This document shows positions 53,695 to 62,565 of a stretch of DNA of 64,000 nt, piece after piece. The first letter of the stretch is position 1, and every line of letters starts with the position of its first letter. The stretch comes from Oscillibacter hominis (GTDB lineage: Bacteria; Bacillota; Clostridia; Oscillospirales; Oscillospiraceae), in the NCBI RefSeq assembly GCF_014334055.1, contig NZ_CP060490.1, positions 2,108,001-2,172,000 on the forward strand, given 5' to 3'. The translations under genes were made by a program, and so were the position numbers. The notes under the pieces were generated by a model. That model did no database searches and had not been told where the DNA came from. It worked only from the letters and a program-made list of their open reading frames with translations.

Positions 53695-54213
53695 ATGTAT
53701 GAGACGGGACAACTGGTTGTGTATGGTACCACCGGTGTATGCCGGGTAGAGGGGACCGGTACGCCGGATCTGAAGGGCGTCACCAAGCTTTACTATTTCC
53801 TGCGCCCCCTGTATCAGGACGGCGTGATCTACGCGCCTGTGGACAGTGAAAAAGTGCCCATACGCCCGGTGATCTCCCGGGAGGAGGCGGAGCGGCTGGT
53901 GGCCCTGATTCCCTCCCTCCATGTGCAGGCCTGCCACGGAAGGACCCTGCAGCAATTGGCTCAGCATTACCAGTCCATTGTCCAGACCAGCGACTGCCGC
54001 GAACTGATGGAGCTGACGATGTCCATTTATGCAAAGCGGCAGGAGGCGGAGCAGCAAAAGCACCGCCTGGGTATTGTGGATGAAAAATACATGCGTCAGG
54101 CGGAGCGCCTGCTTCACGGAGAGCTGTCCGCGGCCCTGGGCATTCCCTATGACCAGGTGCCGGACTTCATCGCCTCCCATGTAGGCAGGTCCGCTCAGCG
54201 GCCCGCTCAGTAA
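53695..54213 (+). CDS. carD: CarD family transcriptional regulator
   Basis: The 172-residue protein has the N-terminal RNA polymerase-interacting Tudor-like domain (YETGQLVVYGTTGVCRVEGTGTP, then YYFLRPLYQDGVIYAPVD) and a helical C-terminal DNA-binding domain (about 75-170). CarD/CdnL proteins bind the polymerase beta subunit and stabilise open complexes. AAGGAGG is upstream of the ATG. It has its own promoter, leader hairpin and terminator. Confidence 0.9.
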   Translation: MYETGQLVVYGTTGVCRVEGTGTPDLKGVTKLYYFLRPLYQDGVIYAPVDSEKVPIRPVISREEAERLVALIPSLHVQACHGRTLQQLAQHYQSIVQTSDCRELMELTMSIYAKRQEAEQQKHRLGIVDEKYMRQAERLLHGELSAALGIPYDQVPDFIASHVGRSAQRPAQ

Positions 54214-54249
54214 AAATCAGGCAGTCTTCACGAGACTGCCTGATTTTTT
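54214..54249 (+). terminator. Terminator after carD
   Basis: AAATCAGGCAGTCT / AGACTGCCTGATTT, loop TCACG, T run. Confidence 0.88.
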
Positions 54250-54483
54250 GTATTTTTCTGCGCTTTCATAAAGCTTTTATATGATTAAATATAATTTCTG
54301 TATTGGACTTGTCATGGAAATAGGAGTATTTTTTAGGTAGCAGAGAATCGAAAGAATTTTCCACATATATCCGGCATTTTTCCTCTGCATTCTTACATAT
54401 GTCTGGAAATTGCAGGTAATTTTCAGCAAGTGGAGGCATGAAAAAAAGGCCGGTGCCAACAAAATTTTGAGGAGGTATAAACT

Positions 54484-55242
54484 ATGATTATTGACTTTCA
54501 CGTACACATCCGGAAAGACAAGGGAACCGTAGACAACTTCCTGCGGGGCATGGATGAGAACAACATCGACATCTCCGTTGTACATCCCATTGTCCCCGGC
54601 GGCACGCTGGGCCTCTCTGACAATGAGTTTGTCGGCCAGTTGTGCAAGGAGCATCCCGACCGTCTGATGGGCTTTGCCTGCGTTGTGCCCACCGAGCTGG
54701 GCGCTGCCGACGAGTTAAGGGCCGCTTTGGACAAGTACGGCTTCAAGGGCCTCAAGCTGCATCCTCCCATCCAGAACTTCTCCATGGCCGATCCCCGGAT
54801 CGCGCCCTGCATCGAGGTGTGCATCGAATATGACGTGCCCATCCTCATCCACACCGGCGGCATCTACACCCAGGGTGCCCGCATGGCGCTGAGCGACTCC
54901 TCCATCATTGATGATCTGGCCATCCGCTATCCCAAGTGCAAGTTCATCATTGCCCACGGCAACCCCTTCACCTGGGACCCGGTCATCGTGGCCAAGAACC
55001 CCAACGTTTACATGGACACCTGCGGCACCATGGCCCGCTGGATGACCCTCTTCCCCCAGATCGGCCCCGCCACGCTGGCCCAGATGCGCACCAACGACCG
55101 CCTGCTGTACGGTTCCGACGCCAATGCGCTCAACACCGCGCGCTTCAAGGAGAACCTGCAGCCCATCCTTGACATGGATGTCTCCGACGAGATCAAGAAC
55201 AAGATCCTGTGCGAGACCGCCAAGAAGCTGCTGAAGATCTGA
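54484..55242 (+). CDS. Amidohydrolase (amidohydrolase_2 family, metal-dependent)
   Basis: The 252-residue protein is a short TIM-barrel hydrolase or decarboxylase: metal motif DFHVHI at the N-terminus, LKLHPPIQN, His in LIHTGG and FIIAHGN, and Asp in YGSDANAL. All ligands are present. It is 70 bases upstream of the AstE-like gene and likely in one operon with it. GAGGAGG precedes the ATG. Confidence 0.85.
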   Translation: MIIDFHVHIRKDKGTVDNFLRGMDENNIDISVVHPIVPGGTLGLSDNEFVGQLCKEHPDRLMGFACVVPTELGAADELRAALDKYGFKGLKLHPPIQNFSMADPRIAPCIEVCIEYDVPILIHTGGIYTQGARMALSDSSIIDDLAIRYPKCKFIIAHGNPFTWDPVIVAKNPNVYMDTCGTMARWMTLFPQIGPATLAQMRTNDRLLYGSDANALNTARFKENLQPILDMDVSDEIKNKILCETAKKLLKI

Positions 55243-55312
55243 TTCCCTATGCGCGTTTAGGCGGCAGCGCCGCCTGTTTGGAAAGTTTAAAAAATTTTAG
55301 GAGGTTGTCACA

Positions 55313-56326
55313 ATGTCTGAGGTAACAATCCAGGGCCACAAAGTTGCTGGCGGAACCCGCGCTTACTTCACCCTGCCTGTCAGCTACATGGCCAACGGCT
55401 CCATGATGGAGATTCCCGTCCATGTCGTCAACGGCGTCAAGCCCGGCCCCAAGCTGATGCTCACCGCTCTGTCCCACGGCGATGCCCCCACTGGCCTGGA
55501 GGTCATCCGTCAGGTACTGGAGAGCGTGGACATTGACCAGCTCAGCGGCACCATCATTGCCGTTCCCTGCCAGAACCCTGTCGCATTTGAGTGGAACCGC
55601 AGAAATACCCCCTTGGACTCCTACAACATGAACCGCACCTATCCCGGCAACCCCAAGGGCTGGTTCACTGAGCAGCTGGCCGCCACCATCTCCCCCCTGT
55701 GCGACGACGCCGATTATCTGATCGACTGGCACGGCGGTGAGTTCGGCATGGCCATCAACTATGTCCTGCTGAAGCTCAACGGCGGCGATTTCGTGGACGA
55801 AGGCGTCCAGATGGGCAAGGCCTTCGGCCTGGAGTACATGTACGGCGGTAAGCCCGCCGGTGCGCTGAACTCCTATGCCGGCAGCCTGACCGATTATATG
55901 CTGAGCCTGGGCAAGCCCGCCATCATTGCGGAGCAGGGCCACGGCATGCCTTTGGCCTTTGACCAGAACGCCCTCTCCGTCCAGGGTGTGTTCAACGTCC
56001 TCAAATACATCGGCGCATATCCCGGCAAGCCCATCCTGCCCAAGAAGCAGTACTTCCTGCAGGAGCGTCCTCTGATGCGCCCCCGCAACGGTGGTATGTT
56101 CTATCCGGAGTGCGGCATGGAATTGCTGAACAAGGTGGTTCCCAAGGGCACCCTGATGGCCACCATCCGCAACCCCCTGACGCTGCAGGTTGTCGAGCAG
56201 ATGTACGCTCCCTGCGAGGAGACCGTCTTCCTGATGATGCGCGGCTGGATGAGCGTGGTCAACCCCGGCGGCTATGCCTACATCATGGGTGAGCGCAAGA
56301 CTGCCAAAGTCTTTGAAAACGAATAA
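55313..56326 (+). CDS. Succinylglutamate desuccinylase/aspartoacylase family protein with altered zinc motif
   Basis: The 337-residue protein has the AstE/AspA fold: ALSHGDAPTG near residue 60, NMNRTYPGNP near 105, IDWHGGEFG near 145, and a Glu in AEQGHG near 205. In the family the first motif is HGDE or HGNE, Glu being a zinc ligand; here it is Ala (GCC codon near 55483). It may bind zinc differently or use another ligand. Co-transcribed with the amidohydrolase. GGAGG precedes the ATG. Confidence 0.8.
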   Translation: MSEVTIQGHKVAGGTRAYFTLPVSYMANGSMMEIPVHVVNGVKPGPKLMLTALSHGDAPTGLEVIRQVLESVDIDQLSGTIIAVPCQNPVAFEWNRRNTPLDSYNMNRTYPGNPKGWFTEQLAATISPLCDDADYLIDWHGGEFGMAINYVLLKLNGGDFVDEGVQMGKAFGLEYMYGGKPAGALNSYAGSLTDYMLSLGKPAIIAEQGHGMPLAFDQNALSVQGVFNVLKYIGAYPGKPILPKKQYFLQERPLMRPRNGGMFYPECGMELLNKVVPKGTLMATIRNPLTLQVVEQMYAPCEETVFLMMRGWMSVVNPGGYAYIMGERKTAKVFENE

Positions 56327-56344
56327 ACTCCATCCACCCCATAA

Positions 56345-56385
56345 AAAGAACACGCCCTGCCTTTTTTGGCAGGGCGTATTCTTTT
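56345..56385 (+). terminator. Terminator after the AstE-like gene
   Basis: AAGAACACGCCCTGCC / GGCAGGGCGTATTCTT (one mismatch) with T run. A second perfect 15-bp hairpin, AGCAGGTCCTGCGCC / GGCGCAGGACCTGCT, follows at 56391-56423 and may end the converging lysR transcript. Confidence 0.82.
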
Positions 56386-56431
56386 GCAGAAGCAGGTCCT
56401 GCGCCCAAGGCGCAGGACCTGCTCTTTCATC

Positions 56432-57340
56432 TCAGTGCTTCTCAAAATTGAGGGGCGCGGACTCCTCCACAAAGGAGATAAACTGCTTGGCGGCGCTGTT
56501 GTAAGCCCGCTCCGTGCTGTAGAGCATGCACACGCTGCGCTTGACCGGATAGTCGCTGATCCGCAGCAGCGAGATTTTGTCCAGGCTCAGCGTGGGCAGG
56601 CGGGGGGAGATGGTCACGCCCACTCCCGCCTCCACATAGGAGATCAGCGCCTCCGTATTGTTGACGGAAAACACGATCTTGGGGCTCACGTTCATGCTTT
56701 TGAAGTATTCGTCCGTCTGCCGCCGGAGCCCCTTCTCCGGGTTGATGGCCACATAGTTCTCGTCCTTGATCTCGTCGAACTTGACGCTGGTCCGCTTTGC
56801 CAGGCGGTGGGTCTTGGGCACCAGCAGGTAGAGTTCCTGCTCATAGACGGGATACATCACCAGGGGCGTGTCGATGTTGTTGCGGAAGGGCCCTGCGGCA
56901 AAGGCCACATCGATCTCCCTGGTGTTGATGCGTTCCATCATATCATCGATGACACAAGGCACAAAGTTGATGGGCTGGTCGTGGTGCCCTAAGTAGTTGT
57001 AATAAAGTTCAATCACCGGCGGCAGGAAGTCCAAACTGACGGAGAAAAGGTATCCCACGTTGATCTGCTCCGCCTGGGCGTCTTTTTTGTCACGCACCGC
57101 GGCAACGCCGTCGGCAAGGTCGGAAAGGACCCGCTTGGCGTAAGGATAGAACAGCTCTCCATACTCTGTGCGGCAGAACTGCTTCCCCTTTTTGGAAAAC
57201 AGCTTGACCCCCATCTCCCGCTCCAACTCCCCGATGGCATAGCTGAGGCAGGGCTGCGAGACATGCATCTTGCTGGCAGCCTTGGTGTAATGCATCTCTT
57301 CACAAATGGCACAAAAATAGGTGATCTGTTGTAACGTCAT
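56432..57340 (-). CDS. LysR family transcriptional regulator
   Basis: The 302-residue protein has the LysR helix-turn-helix (ITYFCAICEEMHYTKAASKMHVSQPCLSYAIGELEREMG) and a ligand-binding domain. It follows the M24-family gene on the minus strand. AGGAAG precedes its ATG. It may control the Opp-peptidase set or the converging amidohydrolase operon. Confidence 0.9.
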   Translation of the reverse strand: MTLQQITYFCAICEEMHYTKAASKMHVSQPCLSYAIGELEREMGVKLFSKKGKQFCRTEYGELFYPYAKRVLSDLADGVAAVRDKKDAQAEQINVGYLFSVSLDFLPPVIELYYNYLGHHDQPINFVPCVIDDMMERINTREIDVAFAAGPFRNNIDTPLVMYPVYEQELYLLVPKTHRLAKRTSVKFDEIKDENYVAINPEKGLRRQTDEYFKSMNVSPKIVFSVNNTEALISYVEAGVGVTISPRLPTLSLDKISLLRISDYPVKRSVCMLYSTERAYNSAAKQFISFVEESAPLNFEKH

Positions 57341-57469
57341 GGTTTCTTCCTCCCACGTGCAAAGTTTCCTCTACAGCTGTCGGCCTTGTCTGCTTCCTTT
57401 CTATTATAGCGGGTTTCCCTTCCCATTGCAAAGCCAAATTGAACCACGCTGTCCCGACACGATATCTTC

Positions 57470-58684
57470 TCAGGAACAGATGATTTCCTCCAGGTCCTTG
57501 GGGAAGTAGGTCAGCTGCTCCACCCCGGTCTCCGTGATGTGCAGCGTGTCCGAGACGCGGAAGCCGCCCAGCCCCTCCACATAGAGGCCTGGCTCCACGG
57601 TCATGCACATTCCCGGCTGGAGCACCGTATCGTCCCCGATGTCAAAGAACGGGATTTCGTGGCCTTCAGTGCCGATGGCATGGCCGGTATGATGGCGCCA
57701 GCAGTCCTGCAGGCCGTTTTCCCGGTAGAACCGGCGCATCTCCCGGTCCACCTCGCTGCACCGAACGCCGGGCTTGATGACGCTGAAGGCGGTTTTCTGG
57801 GCCTCCAGGGCCAGGTTGTAGTATCGCAGCTGCTCCGGCGAGGGCTCACCCACAAAGAGCACCCGCTCCATCTCTGTAAAATAGCCCTGGATGTAGGCGT
57901 TGGTGCCCGTTACCAGGCCGTCGCCCTCTTTCAGCTTGGCGTTGATGACCACCGCGTGGGGAAGCGCGGCGTTTTTGCCCACCTGGCCCCGGAACACTGC
58001 CCGGACACCGTCTTTGTCCATGCCGCTCATGCGGTAGTGGGGCCCAAAGGCCTTGAGCATGGCGGAGGCGGTCTCCGAGGAGGCCCGCAGGCAGATTTCG
58101 ATCTCTCCCAGGCCGGGCTTGCTGTACTCCTTCAGCAGCACGTGGGCCAGGTTGCTCCACTTGGAGCTCTCCCGCATCAGCATCAGCTCAAAGGGCGACT
58201 TGATCTTGCGCAGTTCCGGCACCAGGTGTGGGAAAAGCGTCAGCTTCATCTCCGGGCACAGTTCGCTGAGGGCCGGCCCCCGGTAGCCCCAGGCGCTGGA
58301 ATAGCCGCCCGCGTCCGCCGCCACAAAGGCGCTGGTCAGATGCAGCTCCTCCAGCAGCTGGCGCAGACGCTCCATGGGGTGGACTTCGTCCGGGTACTCG
58401 GTGTAGCACACCGCCCGGCAGCCTTTGACCGTCTGCTCCACATGCTCCCGCTCCATGCGGGGGACAAAAAGGATGTTCTCCTTCCCCGGGATGTGGATCA
58501 GGACCACCGGACGCTCCGTCTGGCTCAGGGCGCAGCCGGTGAGATAGAAGATGGAGCGGGCGGAGAAGACCAGCATGGCCTCCGCGCCGTTCAGCGCCGC
58601 GTCCAACTTCTTCTGGCGGCTCTCAAATTCCTCCAGCGGAGGGATCAGGGGACTGGACAGGGAAACGTGGCTTACATCATTCAT
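57470..58684 (-). CDS. M24 (creatinase/aminopeptidase P fold) family protein with non-canonical metal site
   Basis: The 404-residue protein has an N-terminal creatinase-like domain and a C-terminal pita-bread domain. In M24B peptidases two metal Asp are in IDxG and SDxTR; here the region (about 257-275) reads LVTGTNAYIQGYFTEMER. The last Glu of the GGxRIED motif is Ser (FRVSDTLHI). His in GHAIGTEGHE and Glu in VEPGLY remain. It may be a metal-free amidinohydrolase or lyase like creatinase, rather than a peptidase. AAAGGAG precedes the ATG. Confidence 0.8.
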   Translation of the reverse strand: MNDVSHVSLSSPLIPPLEEFESRQKKLDAALNGAEAMLVFSARSIFYLTGCALSQTERPVVLIHIPGKENILFVPRMEREHVEQTVKGCRAVCYTEYPDEVHPMERLRQLLEELHLTSAFVAADAGGYSSAWGYRGPALSELCPEMKLTLFPHLVPELRKIKSPFELMLMRESSKWSNLAHVLLKEYSKPGLGEIEICLRASSETASAMLKAFGPHYRMSGMDKDGVRAVFRGQVGKNAALPHAVVINAKLKEGDGLVTGTNAYIQGYFTEMERVLFVGEPSPEQLRYYNLALEAQKTAFSVIKPGVRCSEVDREMRRFYRENGLQDCWRHHTGHAIGTEGHEIPFFDIGDDTVLQPGMCMTVEPGLYVEGLGGFRVSDTLHITETGVEQLTYFPKDLEEIICS

Positions 58685-58752
58685 GGGTTGCTCCTTTCAT
58701 CATTTGGACCGCAGGCCTTCCCGCGGTCCGCTTACGGTTCCCTCAGGCACGC

Positions 58753-58796
58753 AAAAACACCGGACAGGGCCTGCTTCCATGCTTCCTGTCCGGTGT
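58753..58796 (-). terminator. Terminator after oppF
   Basis: On the minus strand ACACCGGACAGG / CCTGTCCGGTGT with a 16-base loop, followed by TTTTTG. Confidence 0.82.
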
Positions 58797-58804
58797 ATCA
58801 ATTT

Positions 58805-59791
58805 CTATTTTTGCAGCTGCTCGCAGAAGTGGCATGCGGCAAAGTGCCCCGGGCAAACCTCCCGATATTCGGGCTCCTCCTGCTCGCAGATCTCTTTCCG
58901 GTAAGGACAGCGCGTATGGAAGCGGCAGCCATTCGGCGGATTCTTGGGGCTGGGCAGGTCTCCTTCCAGAACAATGCGGTTTTGCGCCTTGCCGGGGTCC
59001 GGCACAGGGATGGCCGACAGCAGCGCCTTGGTGTAGGGGTGCTGCGGATTCTCAAACAGTTCCTGGGTGGGGGCCAGCTCCACAATCTTGCCCAAATACA
59101 TCACGCCCACGCGTTTGGAGACGTGACGGATCACATTCATGGCATGGGAGATGAAGATGTAGGTCAGGTTCAGCTCCTCCTGCAAATCGTTGAGCAGGTT
59201 CAGAATCTGGGACTGAATCGACACGTCCAGCGCGGAGACCGCCTCGTCGCACAGCACCAGCTTGGGCATCAGGATCAGGGAACGGGCGATGCTGATGCGC
59301 TGGCGCTGGCCGCCGGAGAACTCATGGGCATAACGGTCGTAGACATACTCCCGCAATCCCACCTTGGCCAGCATATCGATGGCCCGCTGGCGGCGCTCCT
59401 CCGGGTCTGTGACGCCGTTGACCAGCATGGGCTCCTCCACAATTTTTCCCACCGGCATGCGGGGGTCCAGGGAGGAGTAGGGGTCCTGAAAAATAATCTG
59501 AATGTTCTTGCGGATGGGGCGCAGCTGATCTTTACTCAGATGCGTGATGTCCTGCCCCATAAATTTAATGCTTCCCTCGGTGACATTCTCAATCCGGATG
59601 ACGCTGCGTGCCAGGGTGCTCTTTCCGCAGCCGGACTCGCCGACCAAGCCCAGCGTCTCTTTGGGGTAGACGTCCAGGGAGACGCCGTCCACCGCGTGGA
59701 CATTTCCCTTTTTATCCTTGCCAAAGCCGGTATTGAAGGGGAAATAAGTTTTTAAATCCCGAATTTCGAGCAAGGGCTCCCGATCAGCCAT
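58805..59791 (-). CDS. oppF: Oligopeptide/dipeptide ABC transporter ATP-binding protein OppF/DppF
   Basis: The 328-residue ATPase has Walker [10 protein letters not shown], signature [15 protein letters not shown], Walker [13 protein letters not shown], and the C-terminal Cys-rich oligopeptide domain ([19 protein letters not shown]). ATG at 59791 overlaps oppD by eight bases. Together with oppD it energises import of a peptide or peptide-like compound; no permease genes are in the cluster within the window. Confidence 0.92.
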   Translation of the reverse strand: MADREPLLEIRDLKTYFPFNTGFGKDKKGNVHAVDGVSLDVYPKETLGLVGESGCGKSTLARSVIRIENVTEGSIKFMGQDITHLSKDQLRPIRKNIQIIFQDPYSSLDPRMPVGKIVEEPMLVNGVTDPEERRQRAIDMLAKVGLREYVYDRYAHEFSGGQRQRISIARSLILMPKLVLCDEAVSALDVSIQSQILNLLNDLQEELNLTYIFISHAMNVIRHVSKRVGVMYLGKIVELAPTQELFENPQHPYTKALLSAIPVPDPGKAQNRIVLEGDLPSPKNPPNGCRFHTRCPYRKEICEQEEPEYREVCPGHFAACHFCEQLQK

Positions 59792-60773
59792 TTTCTTTGC
59801 TCCTTTCCGCCCGCTCCTCCGGCGTGAAATAGCAGGCATACTTGCCGCCATCCAGCTTGCGGAGCTTTGGCATCTCTACCTTACATTTGTCCTGGCAGTA
59901 TACACAGCGGTTATGGAACCGGCAGCCCTCCGGGAAATTCTCCGGGTTGGGCACGTTGCCGCGAATGATGTCCAGGCGGTCTTTATCCATATCCACACGG
60001 GGAATACAGCGGAGCAAACCTTCGGTGTAGGGGTGCTTGGGATGGTAGAAGATCTCCTGGGGAGTCCCTTCCTCCACGATCTTTCCGGCATACATGACCA
60101 CGATGTAGTCCGCGATCTCCGCCACAACGCCAAGATCGTGGGTGATGAACATGACGGCCATGCCCTTTTTTGCCTGCAGGTCCTTGATGATCTGCAGGAT
60201 CTGGGCCTGGATGGTCACATCCAGCGCGGTGGTGGGCTCGTCCGCAATCAGCAGCTCCGGATCGCAGGCCATGGCCATGGCGATCATGACGCGCTGGCGC
60301 ATACCGCCGGAGAGCTGGTGGGGATAGCACTTTGCAATCCGCTCCGGATCGGGCACGCCGACCAGCTTCAGCATTTCCACCGCCTTGGCCCAAGCCTCTT
60401 TCTTATCGTCCTTGGCATGGATTTTGTATGCCTCTCCAATCTGCTTGCCGACCTGGTGAACCGGGTTCAAAGAGGTCATGGGCTCCTGGAAAATCATCGA
60501 AATCTCCCTGCCGCGGATTTTCCGCATTTCATGAGGGGGTAAGGTCAGCAGGTCTTTGTCCTTGAACCAGACATTTCCGCCTGCAATTCCGTTGTCCGCC
60601 AAAAGATGGAGGATCGACAGGGCTGATGCGCTTTTCCCGCAGCCGGATTCGCCAACAACGCAAAGCGTTTCCCCTTTGTTGATCTTAAATGTGATCTCAT
60701 CAACGGCAGTTACAACACCCCTGGGCGTATTAAACTGTACCTTTAGGTTCTGTACATCCAGTAAAGTGTCCAT
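59784..60773 (-). CDS. oppD: Oligopeptide/dipeptide ABC transporter ATP-binding protein OppD/DppD
   Basis: The 329-residue ATPase has Walker [10 protein letters not shown], signature [14 protein letters not shown], Walker [13 protein letters not shown] and a C-terminal Cys-rich domain ([15 protein letters not shown]). GGAGGAG precedes the ATG. It lies 109 bases after the binding-protein gene with a stable hairpin between. Confidence 0.92.
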   Translation of the reverse strand: MDTLLDVQNLKVQFNTPRGVVTAVDEITFKINKGETLCVVGESGCGKSASALSILHLLADNGIAGGNVWFKDKDLLTLPPHEMRKIRGREISMIFQEPMTSLNPVHQVGKQIGEAYKIHAKDDKKEAWAKAVEMLKLVGVPDPERIAKCYPHQLSGGMRQRVMIAMAMACDPELLIADEPTTALDVTIQAQILQIIKDLQAKKGMAVMFITHDLGVVAEIADYIVVMYAGKIVEEGTPQEIFYHPKHPYTEGLLRCIPRVDMDKDRLDIIRGNVPNPENFPEGCRFHNRCVYCQDKCKVEMPKLRKLDGGKYACYFTPEERAERSKENG

Positions 60774-60830
60774 ATTACTCCTCCGACATGGGTGTTTTGA
60801 GTCCCGCAGCTCATCCCTGCGTCCCTGATT

Positions 60831-60864
60831 CCGGCACGGAGGGGCAAATGCCCCTCCGGACCGG
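60831..60864. other. Intercistronic stem-loop after the binding-protein gene
   Basis: GGAGGGGCA / TGCCCCTCC with outer CCGG pairs. No T run on the minus strand. Same arrangement as after dctP, consistent with stabilising binding-protein mRNA. Confidence 0.6.
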
Positions 60865-60882
60865 AAAAGTTGTTTTTTTTGT

Positions 60883-62481
60883 TTACTTGGCAGTCATATC
60901 CTTGCCCAGGACATACTGATCCAGACGAGGAGTCCAGTCGAGCTTCTCGCTGATGCCATAGATATCAACCTGCTGCCACAGGAAGATGTAGGGGCAGTCC
61001 TCATAGAGTTTGGCCTGGAGCTGCTGGGCCACACCGGCGCGCTCGTCCTCGGGAACGGCGCGCAGCTGAGCGATCAGGGCGTCGACCTCGCTGTTGCTGT
61101 AGTAGCTGGTGATACCGCCGGTCTCAATGGCGCCGGCCAGATGTCCGTCGGGAGTCTGAGGCTTGGAGCCCCAGTTCCAGCCGTAAATACCCTTCACAGC
61201 GTGGGCATCCTGGCCATTGATCAGCTGGGCACGCAGGGCGTTGTACTCCACCTCGGTGACATTGACGGTCAGGCCGATGTCCTCCAGATAGCCGGCAATG
61301 GCCAAGCAGGTCTCCTCGCACTTGAGGAACATCTGAGGCGTGTAGTACAGATCCAGGGTAAAGCCATCGGCATAGCCGGCTTCTGCCAGCAGATCCTTGG
61401 CCTTGGCGGGATCATAGGGATATGCACCCTCGGGGCCGGAGGTCTTCTCATCGTAGCCCACGTAGTCGGGACGCCAGATGGTGGCCAGCTTCTCAGCATT
61501 GCCCATATAGACGCTCTCGATGATGGTATCGCGGTCAATGGCATAGTTCAGCGCCTGACGGACGCGGACGTCCTGCAGCTCCTTGGGGCTGTCGGCATTG
61601 AGGGTGTCGATGCCGATATAGGCGACGCGCTTGCTCAGGGCGGACACAGCAGTGTAGCCCTCATAGCCGTTGACAGTCTCAATGTAGTCGGGGTTCAGGT
61701 CCAGAACGATGTCCACGCTGCCGGCCATCAGCTCGGCAAGACGGGTGGAGATCTCGGGGATGGTGCGGAAAGTCATCTTCTTGCAGTCGGGAGCGCCATC
61801 CCAGTAGTCTTCGTTAGCGACCAGCTCAATGTAGTCGTTGGTGGCCCACTTGCTCAGCTTATAGGGACCGCAGCCCACGGGCTGGGTGCCGAAGCCGTCG
61901 GCTCCCGCTTCCTCGCAGTACTTGGCAGGCAGGATCGCCATATCATAGAGACGGGTGGGCATATCGTTGCAGGGCTCTGCGGTGTGCAGGTCAACGGTAT
62001 ACTCGTCCACGGCGGTCCAGGAATCCAGCACCTTCAGGTTATAAGTGGTGCGGCCGGAATCGGGCTCAAAGATACGATCCAGGGTATAGGTCACACATTC
62101 GGCGTTGAAGGGCTCGCCGTTGGTGAAGGTGACGCCTTCTCTCAGTTTGAAGCGCCAGGTGTTGTCATCCGTCTGCTCCCAAGAGGTCGCCAGAGAGGGA
62201 AGCACCTCTTTACCATCGGGGCTCATACGAACCAGGAAATCAAAGATATTGTAGCTCATGTTGCCGCCGGCGGCCGCGCCGGACAACTGGGGATCCAGAG
62301 ATTCAGGCTCAGCAGAAGCTGCAACAATCACCTCAAAGTTCTTGCTGGTTTCGCCGCTGCCGGAGCCAGAGGCGCTGCCGGAACCGGAAGCGCTGCCGCC
62401 GTTTCCTCCGCAGGCTACAAGCCCAAAGACCATGATGCCCGCCATCAGCAGGGTAAATAAGGACTTCGCTGTTCTTTTCAT
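60883..62481 (-). CDS. ABC transporter substrate-binding lipoprotein, family 5 (peptide/nickel/opine type)
   Basis: The 532-residue protein has a lipoprotein signal with lipobox VAC (Cys24), a Gly/Ser linker, and the SBP_bac_5 fold (ESLDPQLSGAAAGGNMSYNIFDFLVR, WRFKLREGVTFTNGEPFNAECV, VRQALNYAIDRDTI). It binds the imported compound outside the membrane. It is the partner of OppDF. Family members bind dipeptides, glutathione, opines or nickel, so the ligand is open. Confidence 0.9.
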   Translation of the reverse strand: MKRTAKSLFTLLMAGIMVFGLVACGGNGGSASGSGSASGSGSGETSKNFEVIVAASAEPESLDPQLSGAAAGGNMSYNIFDFLVRMSPDGKEVLPSLATSWEQTDDNTWRFKLREGVTFTNGEPFNAECVTYTLDRIFEPDSGRTTYNLKVLDSWTAVDEYTVDLHTAEPCNDMPTRLYDMAILPAKYCEEAGADGFGTQPVGCGPYKLSKWATNDYIELVANEDYWDGAPDCKKMTFRTIPEISTRLAELMAGSVDIVLDLNPDYIETVNGYEGYTAVSALSKRVAYIGIDTLNADSPKELQDVRVRQALNYAIDRDTIIESVYMGNAEKLATIWRPDYVGYDEKTSGPEGAYPYDPAKAKDLLAEAGYADGFTLDLYYTPQMFLKCEETCLAIAGYLEDIGLTVNVTEVEYNALRAQLINGQDAHAVKGIYGWNWGSKPQTPDGHLAGAIETGGITSYYSNSEVDALIAQLRAVPEDERAGVAQQLQAKLYEDCPYIFLWQQVDIYGISEKLDWTPRLDQYVLGKDMTAK

Positions 62482-62565
62482 GTTTCCACACTCCTTGATC
62501 TTATATTTTCACTCGCTTCCACCCCTCATAGAAGCAAGGGCCGGGGACTTTCTTTTCATCAAATC

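Noticed and set aside
57539..59755. A 738-codon plus-strand open frame
   Set aside because: It is antisense to the M24 and oppF genes, with no ribosome site and no domain.
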